From Whalleya microplaca (Eukaryota > Ascomycota > Sordariomycetes > Xylariales > Xylariaceae), in the NCBI GenBank assembly GCA_022497155.1, contig MU385788.1:85234-149233 (forward strand): 64,000 bases of DNA, written 5' to 3'. Of this stretch, positions 1 through 12,704 are shown in pieces. The position numbers and the translations under genes are program-made. The notes under the pieces are model-generated. The model was not told the DNA's origin and ran no database searches. It worked only from the letters and a program-made list of their open reading frames with translations. How positions within the stretch are numbered: position 1 is the stretch's first letter; each line of letters begins with the position of its first letter.

Positions 1-225
1 CGCCTGGACAATCTCTGCTGCGGGCTCAGGAAAGGTCAGACCGGTGCTGGCGGTCTTTGGCTGCGCCGTGGGCTGTGTGGTCTTAGGTGTAGGGGGCGGT
101 GGGGGCGACGGCGGTTCCCAGTTGAACTGTTCGGCGTTCAGGTCATCCACATCGACATTGAAATTGGTGTTTTCTAGAATGTCTGATTGATCCCAGGATG
201 GCTCTAGGCCATATTGATCTGCCAT
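1..225 (-). CDS. Partial gene, N-terminus of an acidic, proline-rich protein (unrecognised)
   Basis: An open frame starts at an ATG at 225 and runs off the left edge without a stop, giving 75 residues beginning MADQYGLEPSWDQSD. The N-terminus is acidic (DVDDLNAEQFNWEP, residues 25-38) and is followed by a run of prolines (about residues 39-47) and a Thr/Gln/Pro-rich stretch. No domain is visible in the portion present. Acidic, proline-rich N-termini are common in fungal transcription regulators, but nothing here proves that role. The ATG is the first in the frame. The product cannot be named from this fragment. Confidence 0.5.
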   Translation of the reverse strand, partial: MADQYGLEPSWDQSDILENTNFNVDVDDLNAEQFNWEPPSPPPPPTPKTTQPTAQPKTASTGLTFPEPAAEIVQA

Positions 226-1265
226 GATTGGCGAGTGGGTTGGTGGGTTGGGTTGGTTTGGTATTCCGTCACTGAACAGCACAAGACTGGATTAACGATA
301 GCCTCAGACAAGATAACCAAGCTCAACCTAGTTACCTAATGACCTGCTACGTCCAGTGATGGAGCGATACCGAACCGTTGATGTGTTTACACGAACTCAG
401 CAAGAACAAACCGTAGATCATCAGGGTGTCTCACTACTTAATAGAAAAGGGGTCTTCCATCTTTGACATTGTTCTTGTGCTCAAAGGCTATTGTTTTTAG
501 TATCTAACAAAGAGGAAACAATAACCATTCTTTCATTAACGAGGTTTCTCACAATCATGTAAAAAAGGGGATTGAACGGCACAGGAGGAACAAAGCTGCC
601 CATATCAGGGTGATTGTTCATCTTGAAACAATGCTTTCCATCAAAGGCGCCGAAGAACGTGGCGCATAGGTTGGTCGAGGAAAGTAGCAGCGGATAATCA
701 ATGTGGTGATTGCTTCGAGTTCCTCCTGAAGTTTTTCTCACCGCGTCACTTCGATCCTCTTAGTCTCATGGTGTTACGTAGATAAGAATATACACCCCGC
801 GCCCAGAACATATTGGTCTTCTTCACTGTGCTCTTGTCAGGATAATTGACCATACTGACCCCATATTCTACCATAATCGTGAACTTTCAGCTTACCATAT
901 TGTCCGACTCTCACTAGTTAGACTCATCCATAGGAGACTAAAGAGAATGACGGGAGCAAGGGCGATGTAATTTATCATGGTATTAGGGGTAGGAGTGGTA
1001 TGAGAATGCTTTAAAATGTCGGTTGTCCTATATAACTGTCTCCGTTTTCAGGTTCCTTGTTGTTTGGAAAAGAATCTAGTGACAAAGACTCGTATTGGGA
1101 CAGTGGTAAGCTCATCCTTTGTCAGTCGAATTGATGACGATGTGATTTGAAAAGGTTAGTTAGCCCCCTGTAAGATAATCTGGAATGGAAGCATCAATTA
1201 AGTCCAACTAAGTCTACAATGTGATACTCTGAACTACAAGCTTTCGCAACAGACCTTGATCGTCG
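226..1265. other. Intergenic region between divergent genes
   Basis: This stretch separates the left partial gene (minus) from the kinase gene (plus), so it should hold both promoters. An 86-codon frame on the minus strand at 481-741 has no recognisable domain and is probably chance. I see no repeat, RNA gene or clear regulatory motif. Confidence 0.5.
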
Positions 1266-2879
1266 ATGCTAAGGAGCATGGGAGAACAAGCTTCTACCCA
1301 TGTTAACGACGATGCTAAAATTGCCAACGATGCCAGAACCTCCCAGTCAAACACGGTGGCTTCTGAGTCGTCATCTTATGGGATGAAGTACAACGCCCTT
1401 GCGATATCGGATCGTGTCGAGAATGTCGAATTGTACGAACCTGGAGGGTTTTACCCGTTGGACTTGGGAGAAACCATAAAGGAGAGATTCAAGGTCGCTC
1501 ACAAGCTTGGCCACGGCGGTATCGCCACCGTATGGCTTTGCTGGAACCTTCAAGAGGAGAAATGGAGAGCCATTAAAATCAATGCGGCTAGTCACTCTTC
1601 GGAAGACTGCCCTGATTTGAAGTTTATTAAATCGATGGGGAACACACCCTGTGATATCGATGAACTAGGAAGTAACCATATCATGGTGGCCTTGGAGACC
1701 TTCTTTATCGATTCTCCCAACGGCAGGCACCTCTGCTTCGTGTTACCTGTTGCCGGCCCCAGATTTACACAGTGGGAATACGAGATATGGCAAGACTTCG
1801 ACAGGAGGAAGAAGACTGGGCGTCAATTGATAGAGGCACTTGCCTTCATGCATAGTAGAGGCGTTTGCCACGGAGACTTTCGGCCAGACAACCTCCTTAT
1901 GAAACTTAAACCGGGAATTCTTGATCATATTGGGTACGAGGAGATGCTGGAGCTCGTCGGGGACGCCGTGTCTGAACAACTCCTAGACGGCGATGAGCGG
2001 AGCCCACATGCGCCAAGGTATGTTTATGTACCATTTACCTTTCGGCAGAATCACGTCTCCCACATGATATCGGATGATATCGTCGTCATCGATTTCGGCG
2101 AAAGTTATGAAGCCTCCCAGCCTCCTGAGAGGCTCAACACTCCGACTAAGTATGCTGGTCCAGAGTGGCTGTTCGCCGGCCAAACTGGTATCGGGAACGA
2201 TCTTTGGGCTCTGGCCTACACATTGCTAGAAGTTCAAGCTGGTGCTTTTCCTAGCGAGATATGGATCATCATTAGATGCATGGAGCGATTCATCGGTCCA
2301 GTCCCCTCCAGATATGGGCCTGCTGCTGTGAAATTGCTGTACGAAGAGAAGTGTGACTTTGACGAGCCGATGCCAGAGTATCAGGAGAACGAGCCGGTTA
2401 CGGGACCGCTGACAGAACCGGTCGGTATGCAGGAGGAATGGGAAGCTTCACAGGCCGAATTCAGTCATCCGTTACACATAGCGCTAGGCATGCTAGGGAT
2501 GCCACGTGATGATGTTCTGACATTCGGAGACCTCCTTAGCAAAATGTTCAAGTACGATTCGGATGAACGACTGTCTGTGTCTCAAGTGCTTGAACACGAC
2601 TGGTTTAAGGATGAGAGGATTTCTGGGGAGCAACCTGACTTGTCCAAGCCCTTACCAACAATCCCAACAGACTTGGAAGAGCCTCAAGACTTAGCCATTC
2701 TAAATTCTCCGAACCCATCTTCGACCGTGGAACATACTTCCTTACCAGGGGGCTCAGTAGATGTTAGGTGTCCTTGGTACCACTCAATTGCTATCTGGGT
2801 AGCCATTTTGTTTATACTACTGTATGCTCATCTTTTATATTCTCATTTGGTTCTATTGGCTAGCATATTGTCATGTTAA
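1266..2879 (+). CDS. SRPK-like serine/threonine protein kinase with a C-terminal membrane segment
   Basis: A single-exon frame of 537 residues. The kinase fold is clear: an SRPK-style lead-in with GGFYPLDLGE (residues 60-69), glycine loop LGHGGIATVW (81-90), ATP lysine K104 in RAIKI, catalytic loop HGDFRPDN (202-209, D204), DFG at 276-278, a GPEW segment (298-301) in place of APE, and a helix-F-like GIGNDLWALAYTLLE. The HGD in place of HRD is typical of the fungal SRPK-related group, which phosphorylates Ser/Arg-rich proteins or has unknown substrates. Unusually, about the last 36 residues (502-537) are strongly hydrophobic and look like a transmembrane or tail-anchor segment, suggesting attachment to an internal membrane with the kinase facing the cytosol. 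The first ATG of the frame was used; a second Met lies four codons in. The family is confident; the substrate is unknown. Confidence 0.85.
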   Translation: MLRSMGEQASTHVNDDAKIANDARTSQSNTVASESSSYGMKYNALAISDRVENVELYEPGGFYPLDLGETIKERFKVAHKLGHGGIATVWLCWNLQEEKWRAIKINAASHSSEDCPDLKFIKSMGNTPCDIDELGSNHIMVALETFFIDSPNGRHLCFVLPVAGPRFTQWEYEIWQDFDRRKKTGRQLIEALAFMHSRGVCHGDFRPDNLLMKLKPGILDHIGYEEMLELVGDAVSEQLLDGDERSPHAPRYVYVPFTFRQNHVSHMISDDIVVIDFGESYEASQPPERLNTPTKYAGPEWLFAGQTGIGNDLWALAYTLLEVQAGAFPSEIWIIIRCMERFIGPVPSRYGPAAVKLLYEEKCDFDEPMPEYQENEPVTGPLTEPVGMQEEWEASQAEFSHPLHIALGMLGMPRDDVLTFGDLLSKMFKYDSDERLSVSQVLEHDWFKDERISGEQPDLSKPLPTIPTDLEEPQDLAILNSPNPSSTVEHTSLPGGSVDVRCPWYHSIAIWVAILFILLYAHLLYSHLVLLASILSC

Positions 2880-5475
2880 AAATGCAAATGATAATTTAAC
2901 AGGCTGGGAAACCAATAGTAAAGGGTTGGTCAGAGATACTGTTTAATATTGGTAGAATTTCTCAATATAGAACAGTATTGTTTCTTCGCATCAAAATATC
3001 CGAGGGGAGGTAGAATGAGCCCTAGATGAAATGATTTCATTGTATGATAATAATCATGTATCAGGAAATATTAAAGTCACGATAAAATATAACTGATCTT
3101 TATCAAGATCGAAGGGATACTCTGCCTTCAATTCATGTCACCTTTTAAGTGGGCATACTCAGGGGCAGCCGAAGTTGAGAATATAATGCATGGTCGAGAT
3201 CGATGATAGGAACTATAAAAAACCATTTCAAGTCAAGGACTGAAAATGAGATCTGAAAATGGGTTAACCTACATAGTAGTACACCAGGACAAGCATGAGC
3301 AGTTGACTATATCAACTTATGAGACTGCATTGTCAGCGCTTTTCAACAGAACTTCAACTCGTGGCAACTACCACAAATTCGGGGTTTGCCGTTGCGCCTG
3401 GAAGTTGGACCACGTAACTAGACATATGAACTAGAATTATTGGCAATGTAAATGGTATTCATCCAGATCATAATCAAGCCAAAGAGCTCACGGATATAAA
3501 TACTTCAGCGCGCTAGTCCTATTGCTTACAAGGGATACCATGATGTTCTTATATACTGCTGTACCGGCTTGTTGCTACTGATAAGCTTATATGCAAGGAA
3601 ACTAGACCTGCACTGACGATACTCGGACGACGGTAATCCTGATGAACGTCTTCGTTCATGCGATTGGCATCAAGATACAAACTCGGATAGAACTATGTGA
3701 CCCTTATCGTTTAGTATCACTGGCAACGGCATATCGAGTTTCTCAGCTTTCTTATAGCTTAGGGTCATCTGTAATGATCTGGCATTGTGTCAGTGTGGGC
3801 TTCGAGCAATGATTCAGACATGCCGTGTAGATAGGTGTATAATCAGTAGAATAAAGTGCATTTTATCCACATGGGTGTTCAGAACAGGTCTGTGAATGCG
3901 TTTATTTCATCAGGTAGAAGTAGGGGCCATTGAGAAGGAAATAAGTGCTTACCTTGTTGGGCGATTGCCTTCGATGGCAATGGGATAAGGTGTTGTGACT
4001 GCTTCATCAATATATGAAGACAATGACTCGACCAGCAACACATTGGAAGCGGTGTTATAAGCTCATGCCTGTTATTCCCACATTGACTAAATTGTGTTTT
4101 GAGTCGTTATACAATTCGCAGAGAAGCAATGGACACAGTGAACAGTATAGCTCTGCCATCATAGGTTGGTTAGTAGTGAATATGAACTCCCGAGTGTGTA
4201 TAGGCAGTAGAAGAAAGAACGCATTGCAAACATGCAACTTCGGAAAGCTCCTCAACAGGATGATATGGTTCGACTTGTAGGCAAGATAGGTAGCACACTG
4301 TTGATGAGGTGAAGAGTTTTTCTCAGTGCAGAGGTTTTACCTATTGATAAATGGTCGGATGAATTGTTTGGTTGGTCAGTGCTTAGCGACCCATAATAGT
4401 GGCCCAAGCTTGCGCATTCAAACACCTCGGTACGGAGTACCTTACATCGTAATCCGTAGGTCCAGTACATACGTCGAGTAGGTACCTAACGTCCATCAAT
4501 ACGTCAGACAGGATATAGAGTTTAGCCGGATTCCGTTTGTCCATCAATGACAGTGAACCTCGAGCTTTTTACCTTACGTTATCTAGAGATACCTTGGTAC
4601 ATGTACGTAGTAGGACGGAATACTGCCCTACATACGTATGTAAGACGGTGATCGGCCATTAGGGCCGACCTCGTGTTTTCATACACTTCTCTCACCTGCT
4701 CTGCAAGGGGTCGTTCCATGGGAGAAAGACACAAATCGGGGCATTGGACCAGCATTGAGCATTCGTATATGTATTGGCTCCTATTCATATCAGCCAATGA
4801 TAAGCAGCTCTTCATGAGAATCACCACATCCGATAAGTATATGCACATACACAGGATACAGTAGTACGCAATATGTATGTACAATACCGAATGAGGTCGC
4901 ACTAAACTCGCAGTCCAATCCAGTCTTGCACCAGGCTTGCACCAGTCTTGCAGCAGCCCTGAGCCTTTAGCAGTCCAGTCGCTTGCTCGGTCGGGGGCTC
5001 CAGATACCTACTGCCAGATTGCATCGACAATCAGAGATCATCGTTCAATCGCCGTCCCTCTTCTCTCCTCTACCTCATAATAATAAGTCCTAAGCAAGTC
5101 AATACCTACCACCAGACTGCCAGACATCCCATACCCATACCCATACCATTCTGGTACAGTACCTACATATACCGCATACATATGCATACATACATACATA
5201 CATACAGACCTCCCGAAGACGTCGAACGATATACCGTGTTACGTCTGTCATGATACCCCAAGCACCAAGGTGCTGAATCGAGCTATTGACTGGTTCATTT
5301 CCGTGGTTCATTTCCGAAAATTTGACGTCACGGGTTTTTGGTGGCAGGCTGGTTCGCTTTCATCGAGCTCGGATTTTTTGATATCGTGGCTCGGGTCCAT
5401 GTCGAGCGACTTAGACATTCTCCGCCTCTCTTCTTTTTCCTCTGTTAACCTTTTATTACCAATCCGCACTCCGCC
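2880..5475. other. Intergenic region, 2.6 kb, no supported gene
   Basis: Only short frames without domains occur here (for example 3246-3434 and 4014-4280). A (CATA)n microsatellite lies at 5185-5205, and a short imperfect repeat of the type CTTGCACCAG lies near 4923-4955. The last few hundred bases should be the promoter of the CPS1-like gene. Confidence 0.5.
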
Positions 5476-8400
5476 ATGGCGCAATTAAGTCCGGATCTAC
5501 AAGACAAGCTGAACGAGCTGGAGAGGGAGTTGGAGGTAGGCTCTTCGCTATTTGCTTGCTGCTGTCGGTCGGGCGTCCGGTTCGCGATCCCACACCGACA
5601 GTGGCCGCGGGGTACATGGTCAACATATATGTTAACCACCCATGCTTTTAACTTTATATGACCTTGAGACTAGAGCTAACTTGCGTCTTTGATATAGGAG
5701 GGCGATATCACTGAGAAGGGGTAAGTCCTCATCCATCCTACCGACCTCGTCGGCCTGCCCGTCGCATTCCTGTCATCCCTCGTGGCCATACTGACTCGTC
5801 TCAAAACCCGCAGTTTCCAGAAACGACGAACCCAAATACTCTCGCAATATATCAGCCCTAGTACCTTACCTCGTGCGCCTGGCGGGCTACGGATACATTC
5901 ACCTGACGATGTAAGTCCTATCGAAGGCGAGGGCAATCGAGATGCGGCATTAGCCGCTCTCAGCGCCACCAATCCCGACCCGGACGAGACATATTCACCC
6001 AGGGAAGTCGTGTCTCCTATAGACTGGAGACCGCAATCCCATGGAGTCGATCATCCAGCTGGCATCTTACGGCCAGGCGGACCTATGGCCGAGTCTCGTC
6101 CAACCCTGAGCCAACGCGATTCCCTCTTCCTCACCCCGTCAGCAAACTATGCCCAAACTATGGGATCCGACCCTCCTACGCGATCGGGAACCATGGTTTC
6201 GGGAGACTATGCTTTCAAGCCGGAGTATCAGTATCAGGGAAACTATGCGCCGCAAACACCTAATCAGCTGTACGATAGTCGTACCGGAACAATGATGGAT
6301 TCTCAGCAGTATTTCTCTGATTTTGCCGGTCAACAGTCATACGACCAGGGACATGGGCAGGGCGGCGAGTACGGTGGAGGAGTACATAGATACTCGTCGA
6401 GCGATGCGTTCTCGCCTACTGTCGCAGTGGCTCCGCCTATGCTCACCGCGAACGACCTGCCTCCGCCAGAGGCGTTAGAATACCAGATGCCCCTAGAGCC
6501 GCGCGAGGTGCCATTTGCCATCCACGATCCGCACGACGAAAATACAGCCATGTCCACATTTGACAATATTGCTGCCGTTTTGAGACATCGAGGACGGACG
6601 ACCGCGAAGCTGCCGGCATATTGGGTACTTGACAGCAAAGGAAAGGAGATCGCATCCATTACGTGGGACAAGTTGGGCTCACGGGCAGAGAAAGTGGCCC
6701 AGGTTATTCGAGATAAGAGCTCGTTATACCGTGGGGATCGTGTAGCCCTCGTCTATAGGGACTCGGAGATTATCGACTTCGCGATAGCCCTATTGGGATG
6801 TTTCATTGCTGGCGTGGTGGCTGTGCCGATCAACGACTTGCAAGACTACCCCAAGTTAAACCTTATACTGACTTCCACACAAGCACACCTTGCCTTAACC
6901 ACCGACAACAACTTGAAATCTTTTCAACGGGATATTACTACGCAGAAGCTGAACTGGCCCAAGGGAGTCGAATGGTGGAAGACTAATGAGTTTGGAAGTT
7001 ATCACCCGAAGAAAAAGGATGACGTACCCCCGTTATCCGTGCCGGATCTGGCGTACATCGAATTCTCTAGAGCCCCGACAGGTGACCTTCGGGGTGTGGT
7101 ACTTAGCCACCGAACCGTAATGCATCAGATGGCTTGTCTTAGTGCTATAGTTTCGGCAGTCCCGGGCCATGGGCCCGGTGACACTTTCAACCGTACACTT
7201 CGCGATAAGAACGGACGTGCGATAGGAGGAGGAGCTAGTAGTGAAATTCTGCTATCGTACCTCGACCCCCGTCAGGGTATAGGGATGATTCTGGGTGTGC
7301 TGCTCAACGTTTACAGTGGCCATACTACGGTTTGGGTTGAGAATAAAGCTGTAAACACACCCGGCCTTTATGCTCATCTTATCACGAAATATAAGGCTAC
7401 CTTAATGGTAGCCGACTACCCCGGTCTGAGGACTGCGGCCTTTAATTATCAACAAGATCCGATGACGACTCGGAACTTTAAGAAGGGCATGGAGCCGAAT
7501 TTTCAGCATGTCAAACTCTGCTTGATCGATACCCTGACTGTGGATAGCGAGTTTCATGAATTGTTAGCTGATCGATGGTTGCGGCCACTACGAAATCCGA
7601 GAGCTCGAGAAGTTGTGGCACCAATGCTCTGCCTTCCGGAGCATGGCGGTATGGTTATTGCCGTCCGGGACTGGCTTGGTGGCGAAGAGCGCATGGGGTG
7701 TCCATTAAAATTAGATCTCGATGCCGAATCCGGGTCAGATACCGACAGGGAAGAAAAGGATAAGGAAGAAAAACCAGGGACATCCAATGGCTTTGGAAGT
7801 CTGCTCGGCGGAGGCACGACGACTGCGAAGGAAAGCGATGTGAAGAATGATCTCGGTGAAGTCTTGTTAGACCGAGAAGCACTGAAGACCAACGAAGTAG
7901 TCGTACTTGCCATCGGGGAGGACGCGCGGAAAAAGGCGACGATCGAGCCAGGAACCGTTCGGGTCGGCGCATTCGGCTATCCCATCCCTGACGCCACTCT
8001 AGCTGTGGTTGACCCTGAGACCGGATTGCTAGCTTCGCCGCATTCAGTTGGAGAGATATGGGTCGATTCACCATCATTATCTGGAGGCTTTTGGGCTTTG
8101 CCTAAGCACACAGAACAAATATTTCACGCTAGACCTTATAAATTTGAGCCCGGAGACCCGACGCCCACCCCCGTGGAGCCCGAATTTCTCAGGACCGGTC
8201 TTCTTGGAACAGTCATCGAAGGAAAACTCTTCGTTCTTGGGCTCTACGAGGATCGGATTAGACAGAAGGTCGAATGGGTTGAGCACGGTCACGAGATCGC
8301 GGAGCACCGATATTTCTTCGTACAACACATCGTTGTCAGTATCCTTCGGAGCCTAAATAAGCAGGTATATGACTGCTCAGCATTTGATGTTTTTGTCAAC

Positions 8401-11222
8401 GATGAGCACTTACCCATAGTGGTGCTGGAGTCGTCAGCAGCATCAACGGCTCCGGCAACATCGGGTGCTCCACCTAGGCAGCTGGACACCGCGTTGTTGG
8501 AGTCTATATCAGATCGAACCATGGAAGTGCTCATACAAGAACACCATCTGAGAGTCTATTGCATCCTTATTACAGCACCGAATTCACTACCTCGGGTGAC
8601 CAAGAATGGTCGGCGAGAGATAGGAAATATGCTCTGCCGTAGAGAGTTCGACCTTGGCAACCTACCTTGTGTTCATATCAAATTCGGCATCGAACATACG
8701 GTGTTAAACTTGCCTATTGGTGTGGACCCCATGGGAGGTATTTGGTCGAATATGGCATCCGACTCCCGGGTAGACATTCTTGGACCTACCGAAATGCAAT
8801 ACTCTGGAATTGATAGACGCGAGGTTGTTATTGATGACCGTACGTCCACCCCACTAAATAACTTTTCCAGCATCACCGACCTCATCCAATGGCGAGTGGC
8901 ACGCCAGCCGGAAGAACTCTCTTACTGTACCATCGACGGCAGAGGCAAAGAAGGGAAGGGCATCACATGGAAGAAGTTCGATACTAGAGTTGCCGCAGTC
9001 GCCCTGTACCTCCGTAACAAGGCTAAGGTACGGCCGCGCGACCACGTCATGCTCATGTATACGCACTCCGAAGACTTTGTCTTCGCTGTCCATGCATGTA
9101 TCAATCTCGGTGCTGTAGTCGTCCCGACTGCCCCGATGGATGAGCGACGTCTAAACGAGGACGTGCCGGCTTTCCTGCATCTCATCAATGATTATGGCAT
9201 TAAGGCTGTCCTGGTCAACAATGAGGTGGATCATCTGCTCAAGTCGAAGTCTGTATCCCAGCATATCAAACAATCTGCGCAGGTCCTCAAGATCGGGGTT
9301 CCCAGCGTCTTCAACACTTCCAAGCCTCCGAAGCAAAACAGTGGGCTTCGTGATCTCGGTATTACTATAGACCCTGCATGGATACAACCAGGATATCCAG
9401 TCGTCATCTGGGCGTACTGGACGCCGGATCAACGCAGAATATCGGTACAACTAGGTCATGAAACTATTATGGGGATGTGCAAAGTTCAGAAGGAAACCTG
9501 CCAGATGACGAGTTCCAGACCGGTTCTTGGCTGCGTTCGAAGCACCACGGGTCTAGGTTTTATCCATTCTTGTTTGATGGGTATTTACTTAGGCACACCG
9601 ACCTACTTACTTTCGCCTGTTGAATTTGCACAGAATCCCATTTCACTCTTCTTAACCCTCAGTCGATACAAGATCAAAGACACTTATGCCACGCCGCAGA
9701 TGCTTGACCACGCTATGAATACGATGCCGGGCAAGGGCTTCACGATGCACGAACTGAAGAATTTGATGATCTCAGCTGAGGGCAGACCTCGCGTCGATGT
9801 ATTTCAGAAGGTCCGGCTTCACTTCGCGGCTACGGGCCTCGACAGAACAGCCATCAATACGGTATACTCGCACGTGCTTAACCCGATGGTTGCCTCTCGA
9901 TCGTACATGTGTATTGAGCCTATTGAGCTCTGGCTTGACCAGCGGGCTCTTCGGAGAGGGCTGATCATCCCTGTGGATCCCGACAGCGACCCGAAGGCAC
10001 TATTAGTGCAGGATTCTGGTATGGTACCCGTTTCAACCCAAATCGCCATTGTCAACCCCGAAAGCCGGTTTATTTGCCGAGACGGGGAGTATGGTGAGAT
10101 TTGGGTGGATTCCGAGGCTTGCGTTAAAGGATTCTATGGGTCAAGAGATCCGTTCGATGCCGAACGCTTTGACGGGCGTACCATCGACGGCGACCCAAAC
10201 ATCAGCTACGTCCGGACCGGTGATCTTGGTTTCTTGCATAGTGTAAGTCGGCCAATTGGGCCTGGTGGACTTCAGGTGGATATGCAAGTCCTTTTCGTGC
10301 TAGGCAATATCGGGGAGACGTTCGAGATCAACGGTTTGAGCCATTTCCCCATGGACATCGAGGCCTCTGTGGAGAGGTGTCATCGGAACATCGTTCCTGC
10401 TGGAAGGTGAGTTCGAATCATCGGAGTCCGTTGGATATGGCTAACAAGGAATATAGCGCTGTCTTCCAAGCAGGTGGTCTCGTGGTCGTTTTGGTGGAAG
10501 TATCCCGGAAAGCGTACCTAGCGTCCATTGTCCCAGTCATCGTGAACGCTATTCTCAATGAGCACCAAATTATAGTCGACATTGTCGCTTTCGTAAACAA
10601 AGGTGACTTCCCTCGCAGCCGGCTTAATGAAAAGCAGCGTGGCAAAATACTAGCCGGCTGGGTTACTCGCAAGATGCGTACGGTTGCTCAGTTCGCCATC
10701 CGCGATCCCGATGCTATTGGCATGGAAGGTGGTGACGGCACTGGAGAGAACCATCGTGCTAGCGTAGGCAGCGTCAGGAGCAGCAGCGCGCCAGGTGCAA
10801 GCTCCCTACGAAATATGGAGCACGCACCACAGATACTCGAGCAGGAAGAGCTAGACCATCAAATGAACAAGATGTCGGAGCTGCCCCCACGACGCGAGTT
10901 CCCGCCTAACGAGAAGTCCGCCGGCCCGCCGTACGGCCTCGACAACCCCTCAGCTCAGGCCGGCCCCAACCACGACTTCGGACTGGCAGGCTTCAACCAG
11001 CAGGCGAACGCGCCGCAGATCCGTCTCCCGAGCGTAAACGACGACCGGGAGATGATGATGAACGACCCGAACGCGTGGGCGGCCCGCCCACCAACGCAGG
11101 GTAGCAGTCGGGGAGGACCGCATCCGCTACCCCCGCCCCCGCCCATGAACGACGAGGACGACTGGCAGCGCGACGCCATCATGCACATGAACCTGGCCAG
11201 CCAGATGCCCAAGCAAGACTAG
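5476..11222 (+). CDS. cps1: CPS1/DIP2-type protein: DMAP1-binding domain plus two AMP-binding (ANL) domains
   Basis: Four exons: 5476-5535, 5698-5720, 5814-10406 and 10457-11222, all GT-AG and frame-consistent, encode 1813 residues. The N-terminus (MAQLSPDLQDKLNELERELE, then EGDITEKG and QKRRTQILSQY) is a DMAP1-binding domain. Two adenylate-forming domains follow at roughly residues 270-840 and 1040-1580, then a Pro/Gly/Asn-rich tail from about 1660. This is the fungal CPS1 family, orthologous to animal DIP2, linked in the literature to fungal virulence and, for DIP2, to diacylglycerol homeostasis. The A3 phosphate-binding motif is degenerate in domain 1 (SRAPTGDLRGVV, no PKG lysine) and barely recognisable in domain 2 (WTPDQRRISV), so classical acyl-adenylate chemistry is doubtful. 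The start sits in a good context (CCGCCATGG). Length matches the family. Confidence 0.93.
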
Positions 11223-12501
11223 TGGTCTTCTGCGTCTGACCGCCGGGCCTTCTACCAGACGATGCGCACCGGCGTCGCCTATAGCCACGAGTTAGAACCG
11301 GCTCCTCACGACGAGGATGAGCATCGGCTGCGGTAATATCGATTATGGACTTCGCGGAAGGAGGAGTTTACTTGGTCTATCTGCCTGTCTACCAGTCCAC
11401 TACACGCTGCGTTGAGTTGGGTTTATTCTGCTTTTGTTTTTGTCTTTGCCGGCTGGTTTCTTCTTTTTTTAGTTAAACAAGATTCCAAACCGGGGGAAGG
11501 GGGGGGTTGGTTGGATTCTCTCTCTGTGTTTGCGGGGATACTGCATAGACTTGTGGTTTCTGTTCGCTTACATAAGTACCATACATAGAGAGGACAGCTT
11601 CGGTTGGTTGTTAGCGTTCGCGTTAGCTGCCTTGTCTTAAGTACTTAGGGTAGTTAAAAGAAAAGGGTTCCACGCTTCGCATGCACGGCACGCACGGCAC
11701 GCACGGTATACACGTCACTGGGAGGTGGGTAGGTTAAACGGGGTAGGATAGGTAGGTGGGGGAATAGGGGTAGGGGTAGGGGTAGGGGAGGGTTTGCATG
11801 TTATGTACTATTAGGTATGGAAACATCATGGAATGAATGGATTGAGTTTCGAGTGGGATCTGTTGATTTGATTGATTGAAGGTCTTGCGTGCGTAGGTTG
11901 GTTGGTTGTGGATGATGTGATATGTTTATTGCTTGCGAAATGGTGCGTAGGTATCTAATATTTGCTGTGGGTTAGTTGATTGGTGTTGGGTGTCTTGATG
12001 TGTAAGTATTGAGACATGTCGTACTTCCGTGCGGATTGCGGGCTTGTCTACAGCGGGAGCGTGTAGCTATTGAGCGAGTGCTCTCCCGCTTGCCTGATTG
12101 TCTGCTTGCTTGCTTGTCTATCTTGTGTGGTATAGAGTTGCTGGATGGATGCAGCTGGGCTTGCTAACGCTCGCTATAAATGGGTGTGCTTAGGTGATTG
12201 ATCCAACGGTATCGTGTTCCAAGCAAGCTGGGGTTATGTTGTTGTGCTATCAGCATTACTAATATTATCACGCCTATATATTGCCCGCCTCCACCGCAAG
12301 AGACTGTTCTTCTGTCCAGAAACCAATTTCAATAGTTGTGGGACGTGGAGTTAGGTATAAAATCCTAGCTAGAAGATTCTATATGTATATAATGAAAGCT
12401 TTACATACTCAGTCTCACCAACCGCTCTAAGAGGCCATCTCTCCTCTGTAAGCTTCACGGGTAGACAGGCAGATAGTCTATTACGTCCCTCGCACGTAAA
12501 C
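11223..12501. other. 3' flank of the CPS1-like gene, no gene seen
   Basis: The region has many G/T-rich short repeats on the plus strand, including a GCACG-type repeat at about 11683-11705 and the (TAGGGG)4 block listed separately. Part of it is probably 3' UTR of the CPS1-like gene. No domain-bearing frame is present. Confidence 0.45.
11765..11788 (+). repeat. (TAGGGG)4 tandem hexamer
   Basis: Four exact copies of TAGGGG lie in a G-rich stretch (GGGTAGGATAGGTAGG just before, AGGG after). The unit resembles the fungal telomere repeat TTAGGG but is not identical, and the block is internal. It could form a G-quadruplex in DNA or in the 3' UTR of the preceding gene. Confidence 0.85.
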
Positions 12502-12681
12502 ATGCTCATCACCACCAAACCAGTGGCTTTATACCTGCGCCTGGGACATATCTCAGACCTGACTTTTCGACATCTTACCAACTCGTGGAAGGAGTTGAAA
12601 GGTCAATATGCCCGGAAGCCTCTTGGGGGCTACCAGATCCAGGTCAACAATGCTGCCTATATTTATGATACCCCTTACTAG
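12502..12681 (+). CDS. Small hypothetical ORF, 59 residues
   Basis: An ATG-to-TAG frame of 59 residues with natural-looking composition (for example YLRLGHISDLTFRHL and LGGYQIQVNNAAYIYDTPY). It is followed after 23 bases by a second short frame. No family is recognised. It may be an exon of an unresolved gene or a decayed gene fragment. Confidence 0.2.
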   Translation: MLITTKPVALYLRLGHISDLTFRHLTNSWKELKGQYARKPLGGYQIQVNNAAYIYDTPY

Positions 12682-12704
12682 AGCTTCGGGACACCACGTA
12701 ACTC

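Noticed and set aside
481..741. 86-codon minus-strand frame
   Set aside because: No domain, no family resemblance, and a length expected by chance in non-coding DNA.
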